Shown in pieces: positions 1 to 12,812 of a stretch of DNA of 64,000 bases (the stretch's first letter is position 1; every line of letters starts with the position of its first letter). This stretch comes from Colius striatus (lineage: Eukaryota; Chordata; Aves; Coliiformes; Coliidae). Below the pieces are notes generated by a model that searched no databases, was not told the origin of the DNA, and was given only the letters and a program-made list of their open reading frames with translations. The position numbers were made by a program, and so were the translations under genes. The stretch is taken from the NCBI RefSeq assembly GCF_028858725.1, contig NC_084759.1, forward strand, positions 89,271,389 to 89,335,388. Reading direction: 5' to 3'.

Positions 1-3000
1 GCAGGTTTCACTATCTGTCAGAGGTGGTTTGATGCCCTTAAAATGCATTTTTCAAGGCAACCAGTCCTGACCCATCATGGCTAACTTACCTTCCATCTAT
101 TGAAATTACCTTGTTTGGAGGTAACCTCTGTTAGCACAGAAACAAATGTCTTAACTTGAAGTTCAGTTGAACTTCTGATTAAACTCAGTTCTCTACCTGA
201 AGGAGGTACCTGTTCTTATTTGCTATGGTTCTAGCCTAAAGATGGGGCAAACTCCAGAGCTTGTCAATGAAAAGGACGAAGAAGCTTTAAATGAGAGAGG
301 AAACCCTTCTGTTGTTCTAGGGGATGAAATTAGCTGGTTGCTAGCATGTTCCATGTCACAGGGAAGCCACATGTATTTCTGTGTGCTAAATGCTGTAGCA
401 AGCATGGTTAGCAAATAAATAAATTACTTGAGGTTGAATCCTGAAAGGAATTTCAAGTGGAACGAAAACTAATGTGAAAAGTTGAGATTTTAACCGCCTT
501 GACAGCGTCCCTTTACATTACACTTAATAAATACCACGGAGCTGAAGTGTTCTGTGGTTATGCATATATTTTTAACAAACGGTTGCACAAATATTTGTCT
601 CCTAATGATGAACTGAACAGTATGATATTTGCCTGGTAAAATTAATTACTTCAACACATGATGTATAAAATATGAGATAATCATGTATCGTATGTGTATA
701 CTGTACAGTGTTGCTGAGTGACTAAGTTATTACCACAGGAAACATATGAGAGATAAACAAGAAATACTCAGAGATGCTGCAAATGTCATGCTATGCTCAA
801 GGGCCTTTTGCGGATGAATAATTTTTATGTGGATAAGGAGGATAGGATCATACAGCGAAAAGTCAATCTGGAATGAGTTAATCTTTGTACTTGCATGTGA
901 TTTTACTGGTATTTAATTTAGCAGTGATGTTTCTGTTTCAGATTGCAGGGTCAGTTCATAATGAAGATGACAAGATCAAATCAGACTAAACCTAGTGATC
1001 CAGCAGGATCTCAGCACCAAATCTTAACCTGTCTATGTTCAAGAAGAAAAGCTGCCTATCAAAGAAATGAGGAATAAAGCCAGCCTAATAGTCAAATCAT
1101 GGTCACTGAATTAGGCAAAGCCTTACTGCCTAATTTAAGTGACTTTTCAGAAGGGTGAAAAGATCTCCTTTAGATGTCTTGCCTATGAAGAGACGTTTCT
1201 CTGTGCAACTGTCATGTCTCACAAGCAGGGAAGGTTCAGAGACTGACAGAGCTCTGCCTTCCCCTCCTGTTAGGATGCTCTGCAGAGTCTACATCAGGCT
1301 GTGTACATGAGGAAGAAATTGAAAGCAGTGAACTGGAGAAATATGAACTGGCGAGCGAAAAGCAGATATGTACATTTCTTCTCAGACAAAAAAAAAGTGT
1401 AGAGTTCAATGGACCTGATCTCTAAGTAGTAGCAGGAAATAATATGGTAAAAAAATCATGTCAAATACACTCATATTTTTTCTCCTAAGAAACTCAGACA
1501 AATGAGGCTCTTTTGTGAGCAGATAGCAGAATCATTAAAAACTCAAAACAAAATAGGGCTGATTGGGTGAGTAGGGGTTTGAGGGAGATCTTTAACTACT
1601 CCAACAATTGTGAAGAACATTATAAACTAGGGCACAGCCTGCCCAGTGTGTATGTGACCAGTGTTTTTTCATGCAGCAGTAGAGAAAGCAGCTTCCCAGG
1701 TGGTAACCTTGGAGTTAGTTCCTGTCAGGGGAGAGGAACAGCTGGGGAGTATGAAGGTGGAGGACAATGTTGGTGAGCAGTTACAGGATTTGTAAGCCTC
1801 AGGGGATGAAGGAGGGATAAAATAAACCTGAACACAAAGGGCTTGAAGGCAGCAGACTGTAATGAACACAGAGGATATTAGCAGGTGAGATCTTCTGGGA
1901 AACAAATCTGTGGAAGAAAAGAGCTCCAGAAAGAGATGATGGTTCGTCAAAAAATAATAAATAAATACATAAACAAAAGATAGTAGGAGCGGCATCACAA
2001 AATATCTCAGAGCGCAGAAACGATAGAAAATGAAGGAAGAGATATCTTTGAAATCACAAGCTCTTCAATGATCTCAAGTGCAAGAAGGGAGTGTACAGAA
2101 CATAGAAAGTAGGTCAAATATCTAAAAATGAATGTTATAAAACCTCAGAGTGAGCATGCAGAGACAAAATCAGAAAGTCCAAAGAACAAACTAAAATAAT
2201 CCTCTGATTCTTTGCTTATACTAATAAAGCATTTTAAGGACATTTTTAAGAGTAACAAAAAGGGAAACCAAGGGAAGAATTACTCTGCAGGTAGGAAAAT
2301 TGTCAGATGCTGCCGTGAAGCTGAGAGAGCTTAGGGCCTTTTTTAAAGACTAGAAGAGCATAAACATGTACTTCTGTTCAAAGTAGGGACAGGGAATTGT
2401 GAAGCCAAGGAATTAGGAATAATCACCATCCCTGTAATTCCTGAGAAAAGACTAAAACAACTAATGAGGTGATTTATAATTCCATGAAATGTAAAAATGT
2501 GATGCAGCTTGATATGGTTTGCCTTTTTCCAAATCCACCAAGTTTCCTTTTATGACCATTTTTGGTCATAATTTTGTCATAAAAATTGTATTGTAGGTGC
2601 AATAGAAACAATACAAGCCACATAAAAGGGTGTGTGTGGGGTGCGTGTGTGTGTGTGTGTGCGCAAGAGTGTTGGGGACAGGGGAGGACTGGACAGTCCT
2701 ACCACAGATATGCTTGGAGTGGGCTTCCAAACAGAGACAAAATGTGAGATTCGTCTGTAGTTCCCACTACCAGTGCTTATGCAGCTGCCACAATGCTGTG
2801 TGGTCTCTTAAAAGCTGTAAAATGCAGGGAGCACAAGAGCTGGAGAGAGCTTGGAGAGAGAGCCATGAGCCATGGGGGCACTCTCGCAGTGTTTTTGCAG
2901 CTGAGAGCAGTTGTGGCCCTTTTAAAAAAGAGGATGCACAGTAAGAAAGGGAGGAGGCAGGGAGGCACTGGAGGTTGGTGGAGCCATTTGCTGTGTAGCT

Positions 3001-3274
3001 TTGTGCTTCTGAGCTGAATGACAGGAAGAAGTGTGGCCAAGGAGAAGACACTCAAATCCTTGAAGGTAAGAGGGAGTCAGCTTTCCCTGTGCTGACAGCA
3101 TCTCACTGGGCTTCTGCATCCCAGATGCTCAGGCTTTAAGAAGAGTACCAATGCAGGAAAAGGTGCTGCGGGTAAGAAAGCCCAAGGTTCAAGATACCTC
3201 CCTGGAGTAGTGATTCATTATTTGTGCTTAATAGCCATGGTGGATAAGACAAGATAAAAAGTAATCCAGTTATG
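1..3274. other. Intergenic, no gene recognised
   Basis: AT-rich sequence with only short, unrelated open frames on both strands. A (GT)n microsatellite lies at 2630-2662 and an AATAA-rich run near 1950-1975. No repeat family is recognised with confidence. Confidence 0.6.
2630..2662. repeat. (GT)n microsatellite
   Basis: Interrupted GT/GTGC dinucleotide run of about 33 bp. Confidence 0.9.
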
Positions 3275-3402
3275 AAGTCTCCAAGACCCACCTGGATGCG
3301 TTCCTGTGTGACCTGATCTAGGTGGACCTGCTTCGGCAGGGGAATTGGACTGGATGATCTCTAAAGATCCCTTCTAACCCTAACATTCTATGATTTTATG
3401 AT
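3275..3402 (+). mobile_element. CR1 LINE 3' fragment
   Basis: A 5'-truncated CR1 tail. It contains CACCTGGATGCGTTCCTG, ACCTGATCTAGGTGGACC and CCCTTCTAACCC, and ends in the ATTCTATGATTTTATGAT octamer-type terminus. Sense orientation is plus. Confidence 0.9.
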
Positions 3403-3475
3403 ACAACAGAAAAAAGCTCTATTGGTGAACATGGTGAAGAAGAGTGCCATGCCCCTGCTGAGCAGAGCATCCTCA

Positions 3476-3600
3476 TCTTCCAGGGCTTGTAGCAACAGGT
3501 TAGACACATTTCTGCTGGGTATGGCTTAGGTACAGCTAATCCACCCCAGGGTCAATGGGAACTTGTAAATGAGCTTGTGTGGTCTCTTTCAGCGCTATTT
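3476..3600 (+). mobile_element. Degenerate CR1-like fragment
   Basis: AGCAACAGGTTAGACACATT and GGCTTAGGTACAGCTAATCC resemble the 3' part of an older CR1 subfamily in plus orientation, just downstream of the previous copy. The typical 3' terminus is missing. Confidence 0.45.
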
Positions 3601-6434
3601 TTCACCCAGGATATTCTGATGTGTATCTGCGGTAATGGTCTGGCAAGAACCCCACTGGAAAGGTGAGGGAATGGGTGGCCTTTCACTTGCGGCAAATCTG
3701 GCTCATCGCTTGCTCTGAAATGCGTGTTCAGGCGTGTCCCTGTGGTCTCTTTTCCTTCTGCACAGCCAACAGCTGTCTACTTGCCCGGAAATGGCTGAGA
3801 AGATCACAAGAACCCAGTTAGCAGGTGGGATATTTTGTCTCCAGGGTAGCTGTGCCAGACGCCTTGGGGAGAAGTGCAGAAGCTGTGTGAGTGGGTAACC
3901 ACTGAATTAACTGCATGTTGGTAGAAAAAGGGCAAATATGAGAATCCAGCTTCCACGTTGGAAAGCTCAGTCATAATCTGAAGCACGACTACCCAAACCC
4001 TGAGACTACTCACACTTTAACCCTTGCTATCGTGACTGTGGGTAATCCCATCAGCTGTGGAGTACAAGACATTTCTCTAATCCTGCAAGGGTCTCAAGGC
4101 AAGGAAGCTTCTTTCCCTCACTGAGAAGAACAGCTTTCCTCTCTCATCCTCTGCCTCTCAGTGTCACTGGTAGGTTTTGCCATCTTACTGTGAAAAAATT
4201 GGGAGAAGTGCCAGGTCCACCTGCTCTTGACTTCCTTAGTCTGTTTCTGATTGCTCCCTATGTAAATCAAGCTACTTCCTCAACCTTAATTTGTTTTTTC
4301 CCAGATTCCCTAACAATTTTCATTAACCACACCCCACATTTCTCACTGTCTTTATAGAGAAAGGGCTAACATGAACCTCTGTTTTAATGGAGAAAACCTG
4401 GTTATTCTGAAAGATATACAGGGGAGAACAGTAACGTACCACGAGGTGCTTGAAATACCTCCTAGGAGAGACCCCAAAGCTCGCTCTTGTCTGCAGAGGG
4501 ATCTTAGGAAGAGTAAGCTACTTAAGGCAAATTATCTCTTTTGAGTAGATCTCTGCAGAGCATTAGGCTGACCAGAACCAAATGCAGTGTTCCAGGTGAA
4601 TCACTAAACCTTAATGTCACTGTAATGTCGAGTGCATTTTCCATCCCATTCCCCAATATGTATGCAGCCCAACAACTTGTTTATGTTGGTTTGCACTGAG
4701 CTTCCAGGTGAATGTCCCAGTCTTTCACTCACTTTGGTGTCTATGATTTAGGACCATGCACAGTGCAGAGTGTTTCAGGCTACTCCATCCCCTGGGCGTG
4801 GTTTTGGGTTTACATGCACTAACATCTTTATTATCCCACTGCCCACATGCTCAGGCTGGACAAAACTTCAGGGAATTCTTTTCTCCCCATTGACTCAGCC
4901 TGACGTATTGATTTTGTGTTACCTTCAAATGTTGCTCCCCTGCCTCTTTTACGGGTCACAAAGAGGTACTGCAAATACCAGTCATCATGTTATACAATAC
5001 TTTGGCATGTTAATATTAATACAGCATCTAAAAAAAAGACTGAAAAAACCATTTCAGTTACAAAGATAGGAGACACCAGGATTAAGGCTTCTTACATAGT
5101 TGTGATCCAAATCCCTCTGTACAGCAATGTAGTCATGAGTATACAGAGGATTATTTAGAGGACCTCTTCTCATTTAGGAGCTGGTATTTTGGACTAGATG
5201 GACTATTTTTCTGACCAAGGATGCAGTCTCTGGGTAAATGTACTATCACTACATGGGCACATAGAAAATACAGCACTATTTCTGATCCATGCTGGCTGGA
5301 CAGACAACAGAAAAGAGACTTTAAGATGCAGTAGAAGATTCTGTCCTGGATTTTCTTTTTTTTTGTTTTTTTTTTTCTTTTCTGTTTGGTATGAAGAAGA
5401 GGTGAGAGAAGACATATTTCTAAGACCTGTACATTTAGGACACATTTTGATGAGTGAAACTGCCTTCTTCTTTAATAACATAGGAACACGTTAGTTGTGT
5501 TCTCTGCTAGCCTCCTCACAGTCAGAGATCTGGAAATGTAAACATTTGTGATGCTTAGTAGCCATTACAGTTAAGCTATGATGATCAGTCCAGAAACTGG
5601 ACAGTTTTGAATAATTTGCCAGAACACAATTAGTACAGATTAGGAAAGCAAAATATGTATTCTGTGTGAAGCAAGGTACTCTATAAACGTACAGTTTCTT
5701 AGGAACAGATTCTTATTTTTTGGCTGTCCTCTGGCCAAGGAAAACAAGGGGTGAAAATGTAGTCAACTTGAGATTAATGTTATATATACCTAAATGGCAT
5801 CAAGACTCTGTCATTGCTAGTGTGAATTAAATGAGTAGTATCTCTAATCAAAGACATTTTTGCTTGTAATCAGTTCTGCTATTTTTGCAAAAGCAGTTCC
5901 ACCATATACTCAGTAGTACAACTGCACTGACGTGAGGGCATTACCTTCACAGATGACCTGCAAAATGTGTCCCACAGTGTGACAGACAACATAGGAGGAT
6001 AAGCACACTTGTGTGTTTTACCAAAGTGGGGGAAATTACAGTGTTGAAGTTACAAGGCTCAAATTTAGCCTGCCATATGTTTTTCTCCTTTCATGTCTTG
6101 TCCCATATCCTGTTCTAGGTGAGTTATTGCTCGCCTAGAACCTACAAGCAACCTTGTTACAGGTGACACAATACCAGATACCCTTGGCCAGAGGATAACC
6201 TCTTTCTTGTGTCAAGGGAGAGGAGAGGAGGAGAGCTCCAGTTAGGTTGATCCCACCTGTGGAAGATGCATTGTCATCAGTGAATGTTAAAGTAATCATA
6301 GGATCAGAGGGCCTTGGGGAACTCAGAGTGGGATCAGTTCTGAGATCAACCAATGTTTTTCATGGCTTGACAAAGACAGGAGTTAGAAACCTCCAGTGAC
6401 AGAGCCTGTGCAATCTCCCTGGGCAACATGCTCT
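3601..6434. other. Intergenic, no gene recognised
   Basis: Mixed AT-rich sequence with a T-rich tract at 5358-5390. The part at 4555-4750 vaguely resembles the RT/RNase region of an old LINE in minus orientation but is too decayed to call. Short open frames here have no recognisable domain. Confidence 0.5.
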
Positions 6435-6992
6435 GCTTTGGAGCTCTGCTTTGCCCTGATCAGGCCTCATCTGGAGTACTGTGTCCAGTTTTGGGCTTCT
6501 CAGTTTAAGAGAGAGAGGGAACTTCTGGAGAGAGTCCAGTGCAGGGCCACCAAGATGATCAGGGGACTGGAGCATCTTTCTTATGAGGAAAGACCGACAG
6601 ACCTGGGGCTGTTTTGCCTGGAAAAGAGAAGACTGATGCTTATATATCAATGCTTATAAATACCTAAAAGGCAGGTGTCAAGAGGATGGGATGAGTCTTT
6701 TTTCTGTAGTGCCCAGTTAACAGGTGTAAAGACAAGGTGTAATGGACACAAGCTGGAACACATGAAGTTTGACTTAAACATCTTAAACTTCTTTGTTGTG
6801 AGGGTGAGGAGGCCCTGGCACAGGCTGCCCATAGAAGGTGTGGAGTCTACTCTGGAGGTTTTCAAACCCACCTGGGTGTGTTCCTGTGTGACCTGATCGA
6901 AGTGAACCTGCTTTAGCAGAGGGTTGGACTAGATGATCTCTAAAGGTCCCTTCCAGTCCCTACTGTCCTGTGATTCTGTGATTCTGTGATTC
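6435..6992 (+). mobile_element. CR1 LINE, 0.56-kb 3' part
   Basis: Plus-oriented CR1 starting within the C-terminal ORF2. The translated segment [19 protein letters not shown], followed by [16 protein letters not shown], is the conserved post-RT region of CR1 proteins. The copy continues through the 3' UTR to a terminus with three ATTCTGTG units (6973-6992). Frame breaks show it is dead. Confidence 0.95.
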
Positions 6993-7205
6993 AGACTTCT
7001 CATAGGGAACAAATTCTTCCCTATGCCCAGTCTGAACCTCTCTTGTTTCAACGTATGCTTATCATCTCCATCCTGCCACGTACTGCTGTGAAGAGCCCAT
7101 CTCTTCCGTCTCAGTGACCTGCAGGTGTGGGAAGGTGATTGCTAGATTCCTCCAAAGCCCTCTCTCTTCATCAGCTGTCTCAAGCAAGACAGGCAAATGT
7201 CAAGC
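6993..7205 (-). mobile_element. Degenerate CR1, tail-to-tail with the previous copy
   Basis: Minus-oriented fragment. Plus-strand text such as AACAAATTCTTCCCTATGCC, TCTGAACCTCTCTTG and CCTCCAAAGCCCTCTCTCTT matches the reverse complement of CR1 ORF2 3' sequence. It abuts the octamer end of the plus-oriented copy, so the two lie tail to tail. Confidence 0.65.
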
Positions 7206-9018
7206 AATAGCAATCTCTACGCTGACTGTTGTCACTTTTCATTTTATTCAAACAGCTAGACTCTATTTATAAGAGTCAGTGAGATTCCTTTCCCAAGGAT
7301 ATAAATAAATTAATATTAACTAAGCAGTCTTTTTCTTAGATTATCATGCAGAAATAAAGTAACAGCCAGTTGGGCATCTACATAGATGGGACTTCATGCT
7401 TGCTGGCAAGTGGTTTGTTTGTGCAGTGCGCTGGCTATTCCCAGTGCAGATATATCTACCACTGCCCATTGATCCTCTGTCAGCTGTGTGGTGGGCAGGG
7501 GATGAGACAGTGGAGATAGCAGCCTTTCTCTCTCAGCCCACAGACCCCCAAAGCCAAACACAACCGAGAGGCCCGTTCTTCTGCACATACCTTTGTTCCT
7601 CAAATACCTACCAGGCTTCTGACAAAACTGTGCCCAGGTTACTACCATCTCATGGATTTCCCCTCAAGACCCAAGTATGCAACTGGGACAAAAGTGACTC
7701 GGCCTGGTTTGTGCTACCCAGTTATGGTGATGGGTTGACATGTCCACATAGAAGATACCAGCCACAATGACCCTTTACCTTCTACCTTTCTCCACCAGGA
7801 CTATTCCACACTAGCATAATCTCAAACCTAGCAAAAGAAATGGTTGATTACTCTGTAATCTCGGTAATTAGGAAAATAAGCACACTCACTTTCCTGTTCC
7901 CTATGGAGAAATCAAGAGGCCTAGATTCTCTTCTGCATCTGTAAGCAGCTGGGAAACGTTGGTCCTTAAACCATGTCCATACCACTTTTCTTCTGGATTC
8001 CTCACCCAGCAGCTTGGCAGATTTCATGGATTTTGCTTTGGAAGAAAACCAGATTCACTGAAATGGATAGCAATTTTATTAAGTGTTACACATACAGTTG
8101 TATTAAATAAGAAAAGTCAATTTAACTGTAAATAGGAGCTAAAACTCAGTGTAATCAGATTAATACAATGACCTTTATTAACATCCATTGAAACACAATG
8201 ATGCAATATCAAATGAATTTTTAGATTGTACTCATCTGGAAAGAAAAACAAAATGTACCTGGGAAGACTGTCACCAGAGTATTACTGAGAAGTTCTTCTG
8301 TTGTGCATTTTTTTTTAAGAACCAGAACTATTTACTTGTCTATCAGAAATTAAACCAGTGAGACTCAATTACTGCATGACACTGTTCCCTTTGAGCACAA
8401 ACATGACTGAGAAGCAGTTTATAAAGAGGACAAGCTCTAGCTTAGTTTAGCTACGTGGCCTGCTTAGTTCTCAGAGGGACCCATCAAACTGAAATTAGGC
8501 AGTTTAAAAAGAAAGTGTTTCTAAATAAATTCAGGAGCTAAGAGATCCTGGGATCCTTCTGCTAATTTATATAGCTTTGAAATCAAATTTTCCAATTTTT
8601 GTCGAGTTTCTCATTTAGATGAGAACGTGAATGTGAAGGGAGATTGTCTAATCACAACTTTACAGTCTGCATGTCAAATAGATGAGTTGTACATAGCATG
8701 TCAGCCCATTATCAAGAAAATGAGTCACATTTTGTCCTGTGCTAAGGCTGACCATAATTTTCTGCATTTCTACTAGCTTGGGCAGGCACGATCAGGATTG
8801 CTATCATGGCACTGGCAATTTAATGCATGAAGATTTTTGCAGGGCCAAGCTGCTAGTGAGAGCTGAGCATAGAAAGTACCTGCCTTTCATAACCATGTCA
8901 ACTTGAGGTTGTAGAGAAGGGAAGGTGCATCAATTCATGTAGAGTTTGGTTGTTCTGGCTGTGACTCCTCTCTCAGCTGTGAGGCTTCTCAGGTGCAATG
9001 TTTTCTGTTTTGCTGCAG
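7206..9018. other. Intergenic, no gene recognised
   Basis: 7396-7770 (+) and 7394-7648 (-) are open on both strands but show no domain, no family resemblance and no consistent splice context. 8050-8800 is AT-rich and repeat-free. No gene is called. Confidence 0.5.
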
Positions 9019-9293
9019 ATTAAGTAGCAACAGGACAAGGGGTAATGGGATGAAGCTGGAACACAAAAAGTTCCATTTAAATATAAGAAAAAACTATTTC
9101 ACTGTGAGGGTGAGGGAGCCCTGGCACAGGCTGCCCAGAGGGGTTGTGCAGTCTCCTTCCTTGGAGGTCTTCGAGACCCGCATGGACACGTTCTTATATG
9201 ACCTGATCTAGGTGGACCTGCTTCTGCAGGGGAGTTGGACAAGATGATCTCTGGAGGTCCCTTCCAACCCTACTACTCTATGATTCTATGATT
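9019..9293 (+). mobile_element. CR1 LINE 3' fragment
   Basis: AGCAACAGGACAAGGGGTAA, CACTGTGAGGGTGAGGGAGC and AGGTCCCTTCCAACCCTAC lead into an ATTCTATG-type end. It encodes the remnant NRTRGNGMKLEHKKFHLNIR typical of the CR1 ORF2 C-terminus. Plus orientation, 5'-truncated. Confidence 0.95.
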
Positions 9294-9894
9294 ATGCACC
9301 AGAGATCTGAATGACAATATTTGGAAAAAAACCACGACACCCTTTAAAAAATAAACGTAATGCTCAGTAGTTTTGCATTTGGGAAGAAGACAGGTTGGGA
9401 GGTGGTTGCAAGTTTTCAAACAGGAGCTGTTCAGAGGTGAGGGTGAGACTCACAGCGGCAGAGACAAGCTGGATCTCAGGGCTATGATTCAGTTGTCTAA
9501 ACAGGGGCACTTTGTCCCATATTAAATACCTACAGTATCCAAATCATCCATATATAGCTGGTAGAGATGACACAAAACCCCAAAGGGTGGCTTGTATATC
9601 CTGAGGTGTCCTAAGGGCACTGGACTCCCCTGTTCAGGCAGCTGAGTTCTGCCCCCTCTGTTGCCCCACCAGAGAGGAGGTGGCACCCAAATCTACAACA
9701 TCACAGACAAGTAATTGCATTCATGCTGACATGGTGGTTTTTGGTAAGAGTTCCATCAGATGAAATTTTAGGATGCTTAAGAGGGCAAAATGTCTGAATT
9801 TTGCCTCTGCCCTTCATTATGCCTCTACGAATCCCTCAGCAACACTGGGCTACCTGTAAAGCCTCTCACTGCATTAGATTAGCACATCCCAAAG

Positions 9895-10200
9895 TTGCAG
9901 GAATTCACAGCTGGAAGGGACACCTTCCCAACCCTTGCTGTGTCATGCATTGAGACATGCATTTCTGAACCATCAGTGCTGGATGTTTCCATAATCTTCT
10001 ATTTGAAAAGCTAAACAAAACATCCCTGGGCTATGTCTTCCAGTGCTGCATGACTGCTGTCATTAGGAAGTGTTCTCTATCGCCTAGCCTAAATCTTCTT
10101 TACTTTAGTTTAAGCTGATTTTTTCTTGTCCTTACTCTGATGGACATGATGAGATGTTAATCATAATCCTCTTTATAAACAACCTTGTATGTCCTGGAAG
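9895..10200 (-). mobile_element. Old CR1-like fragment
   Basis: Plus-strand text TTCACAGCTGGAAGGGACAC, then TTAGGAAGTGTTCTCTATCG and AGCTGATTTTTTCTTGTCC, follows the reverse complement of an old amniote CR1 3' part. Divergence is high and the ends are approximate. Confidence 0.55.
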
Positions 10201-12694
10201 ACTGGGAGACAGACTTTCCGAGAACTTGCTTTTGGCCTTAAAAGAGCTCTTCCAAATTCTTTTGCTTTTGTATCGCTTTGCCACGAAAGAGGCAGTTTTC
10301 ATAAAAGAGAGAGACTGGAAAGATCGTTTGATAACCGTCTCTATTGCAAACGCAGGTTTTTAGTCCTCTCAGAGGCAACCTGTCAGACATTAAACTGATA
10401 CTCTTGTTTATCAGTACCGTGCGTAATCTGTAAATCCTTCTAGTGAGATACAGGTTTGCAATTTTGGCTCAACAAAAATGTTTCGAGACTTTAACTCACC
10501 GGTGCCTCTGATCCCTTATTGAACTTGCAGTGGCCTCAGTGACGAGATGCTGAGTCAAGGAAAGTTATATTAGATAATCTGGATAGAAACATAAGAGACT
10601 TCTCACTTCTTACAATGCTGGAGATTAAGAAAAGCAGTGTTGATCATCAAGATCAAAATATGCTGATTTTAGAAATCTCTCAGGAGCATTTTGTCAGACA
10701 TGTAGGACTAGTTTGGCTCGGGGTGCAAACCTGGGGCATCTGTGTCCTCTCTTCAGAAAGAAACCTCTTGCACAAAACTCAATTTGCCTTTTCTGAAAAT
10801 GGAAACCTGTTTGTCAAGGAACAGAAACCCTGTATGAAATCCAGAATCCGTTGGCACCACTGCCATTCATCCATGAGAAGCACTGACAGCCTTAGAAAAG
10901 CAAACCCTGTGGGTGCCTCACACTACCGTTCCAGTTTAGATTACGGAGCTGGGGAAGTCAAGTCCATCACTGCTGGTTAACTTGAAGGAGGTCAGTTTGA
11001 GGAAGAAAGAAGACCATGTCTTCTGACCCTGGGCAGATTGAAAGAAGCTGAAATGCAAAACTGAGAGTAATACACAGGAATGAAATAACTTTTAGCTATT
11101 TGTAGAAATATTGTGCTCATTTCATTCAGAAAACACCCATTTTACACATTGCATACGTCTTTGATGGTGTGACATGATGGTAAGGAGAAGCAAAAGCAGT
11201 GGGCACTGTCTTTTCACCCCCAAGTTGACAGGAATTGAAACAATGCCATTCTGTTATGTGACCTGAGAAGTAAAGCATGGTTTTGCAGGCCAGGTCGTCT
11301 TTTCCGAAATAGCTGTACTATAACACAGACAGTGCACTGCTGTTACTCCCTTATCTCTGTAACCTCCCTTGGGAAAGCTCAGATGCTTGTGTACCGAGGA
11401 CCCAAGGCCCAGCTTTGATATGGCACAGCTGCATAACCTTGAGGGAGGCTGCTGAGAAAGAGCCATGAGAAAGTCAGCACATAGATAAGAGAGGTAAAAT
11501 TAGAATCAGAGGGAGGTATGCAGAGATGGGCTTGTTGTTGAGCTCAAGAACTCAAGAGGGAAAACACCTGCAGGGGAAGGTTTTGAATTCTTAAAAAATA
11601 AGTCTTAAAAGAATGGAGGAAAGAATGGAGGCTGTTTGAGGGCTGTCCAGAAATTAGTGTCTGGTTGTGTTGCATTGTTGGTGTTACCTCCCTCCACATA
11701 GGGATAACTGTCTTTTTCAGATGTCCTTTATCTCTTGTAGTAAAGATGTGTGAGTCTCCTTCCAGCCCCAGATATTCTTCCCAGCCTCAGGGGTTCTGTT
11801 CCACGTCTGGAGAGATGCTGCTGCAACAGCACCTAGGGTATGGCCCCATCCTGTTTGAGCAGCACTGCGTGGAAAAGCCAGGTATTGATTTTGACACCTT
11901 GAGGCAAAGCAAGGATGCAGGAGGGTCACCCTTGTTAGACTAGTGCACTAAGCCCAGGAACATGGTGCCTGCCTTGATGTACATACACAAAGCCACTCAC
12001 TGGGTTGCTACCAGCTTTTCTGGCCCTCAGTAGGTAAATTTCAGCTGGACTCTCTTGTGCCTTTATTTTTCTGGAGTCCTGGAATTCAGCCAAAGATGAG
12101 TTTGGACATCCAAACCCATACAGCAGCTGCCAAGCAGAGCAGAGACTGTGTTGGAGGATGAACTGGTGTCCGTGGGGAGCTGAGGAGAAGGGGATTTCTT
12201 CCTCAGATTTGAGCAGAACACAGAGACTGCCCAAGGTCCCAGCCCTGGGTGGCCTTCAAGCATCCTGGCAAGGTTGGCCCTGGCATCTCTTTTACATCTG
12301 CAGTGCAACTGCAAAGTGATTCCCTGACTTTTCCAAGCCTTGGCATGTGCCTGAACCACACAATGCAGGTATCTAATGAGAGTCTCTCAGTCACCCTGCA
12401 GAGGTGACCATGTCTTGTTTACATTTGTTTAGGGTTTGGGCCAACACAAGTCCTGGAGAGGAAACCCCTCATGGCAGGTGTTATGTAAATGAACTGGGCA
12501 GGGTGGTCACTGTAGATGGGGAGGACCTGAAGGATGCCTTTGTGTTTCTGAATGCTCCTCTCAACCCCGACAGGGCTTCTCCTGCCAAGCTGTGAGGTTG
12601 GGACTGAACTCCTTCTGAGAGGAGTCTGGGTGCAATTGGATCCAACCTTATTCCCTAGCCACAGTGAAGAGTTCAGACTCCAGGTTCTGGCACA
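10201..12694. other. Intergenic; CpG-raised patch at 10.2-10.56 kb
   Basis: The first 360 bp carry more CpGs than the flanks (in TATCGC, CCACGAA, AACCGTC, GTACCGTGCGTA). Open frames at 10154-10363, 10189-10398 and 10615-10980 (+) have no recognisable domain. The remainder is anonymous sequence. Confidence 0.45.
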
Positions 12695-12812
12695 GAGTCA
12701 TAGGTTCATAGAATCATTACAGTTGGAAAAGACCTTTAAGATGGTCGAGCCCAACCAGTCACCTCACACTGTCAGGCCCATCACTAAACCATATCCCTCA
12801 GTACTTCAGTTT
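12695..12812 (-). mobile_element. CR1 LINE 3' fragment (second subfamily)
   Basis: The plus strand reads TTCATAGAATCATTACAGTT, GGAAAAGACCTTTAAGAT and CACTAAACCATATCCCTCAG. This is the reverse complement of the CR1 subfamily whose end carries GGTTGGAAAAGACC. It is short and 5'-truncated. Confidence 0.85.

Noticed and set aside
4555..4780. LINE RT remnant in minus orientation
   Set aside because: Only vague resemblance to CR1 text (AGTGTTCCAGGTG); too decayed to call from sequence alone.
7396..7770. 124-codon plus-strand frame as a gene
   Set aside because: Opposite strand is open over the same stretch, no domain, no splice context, composition like the flanks.
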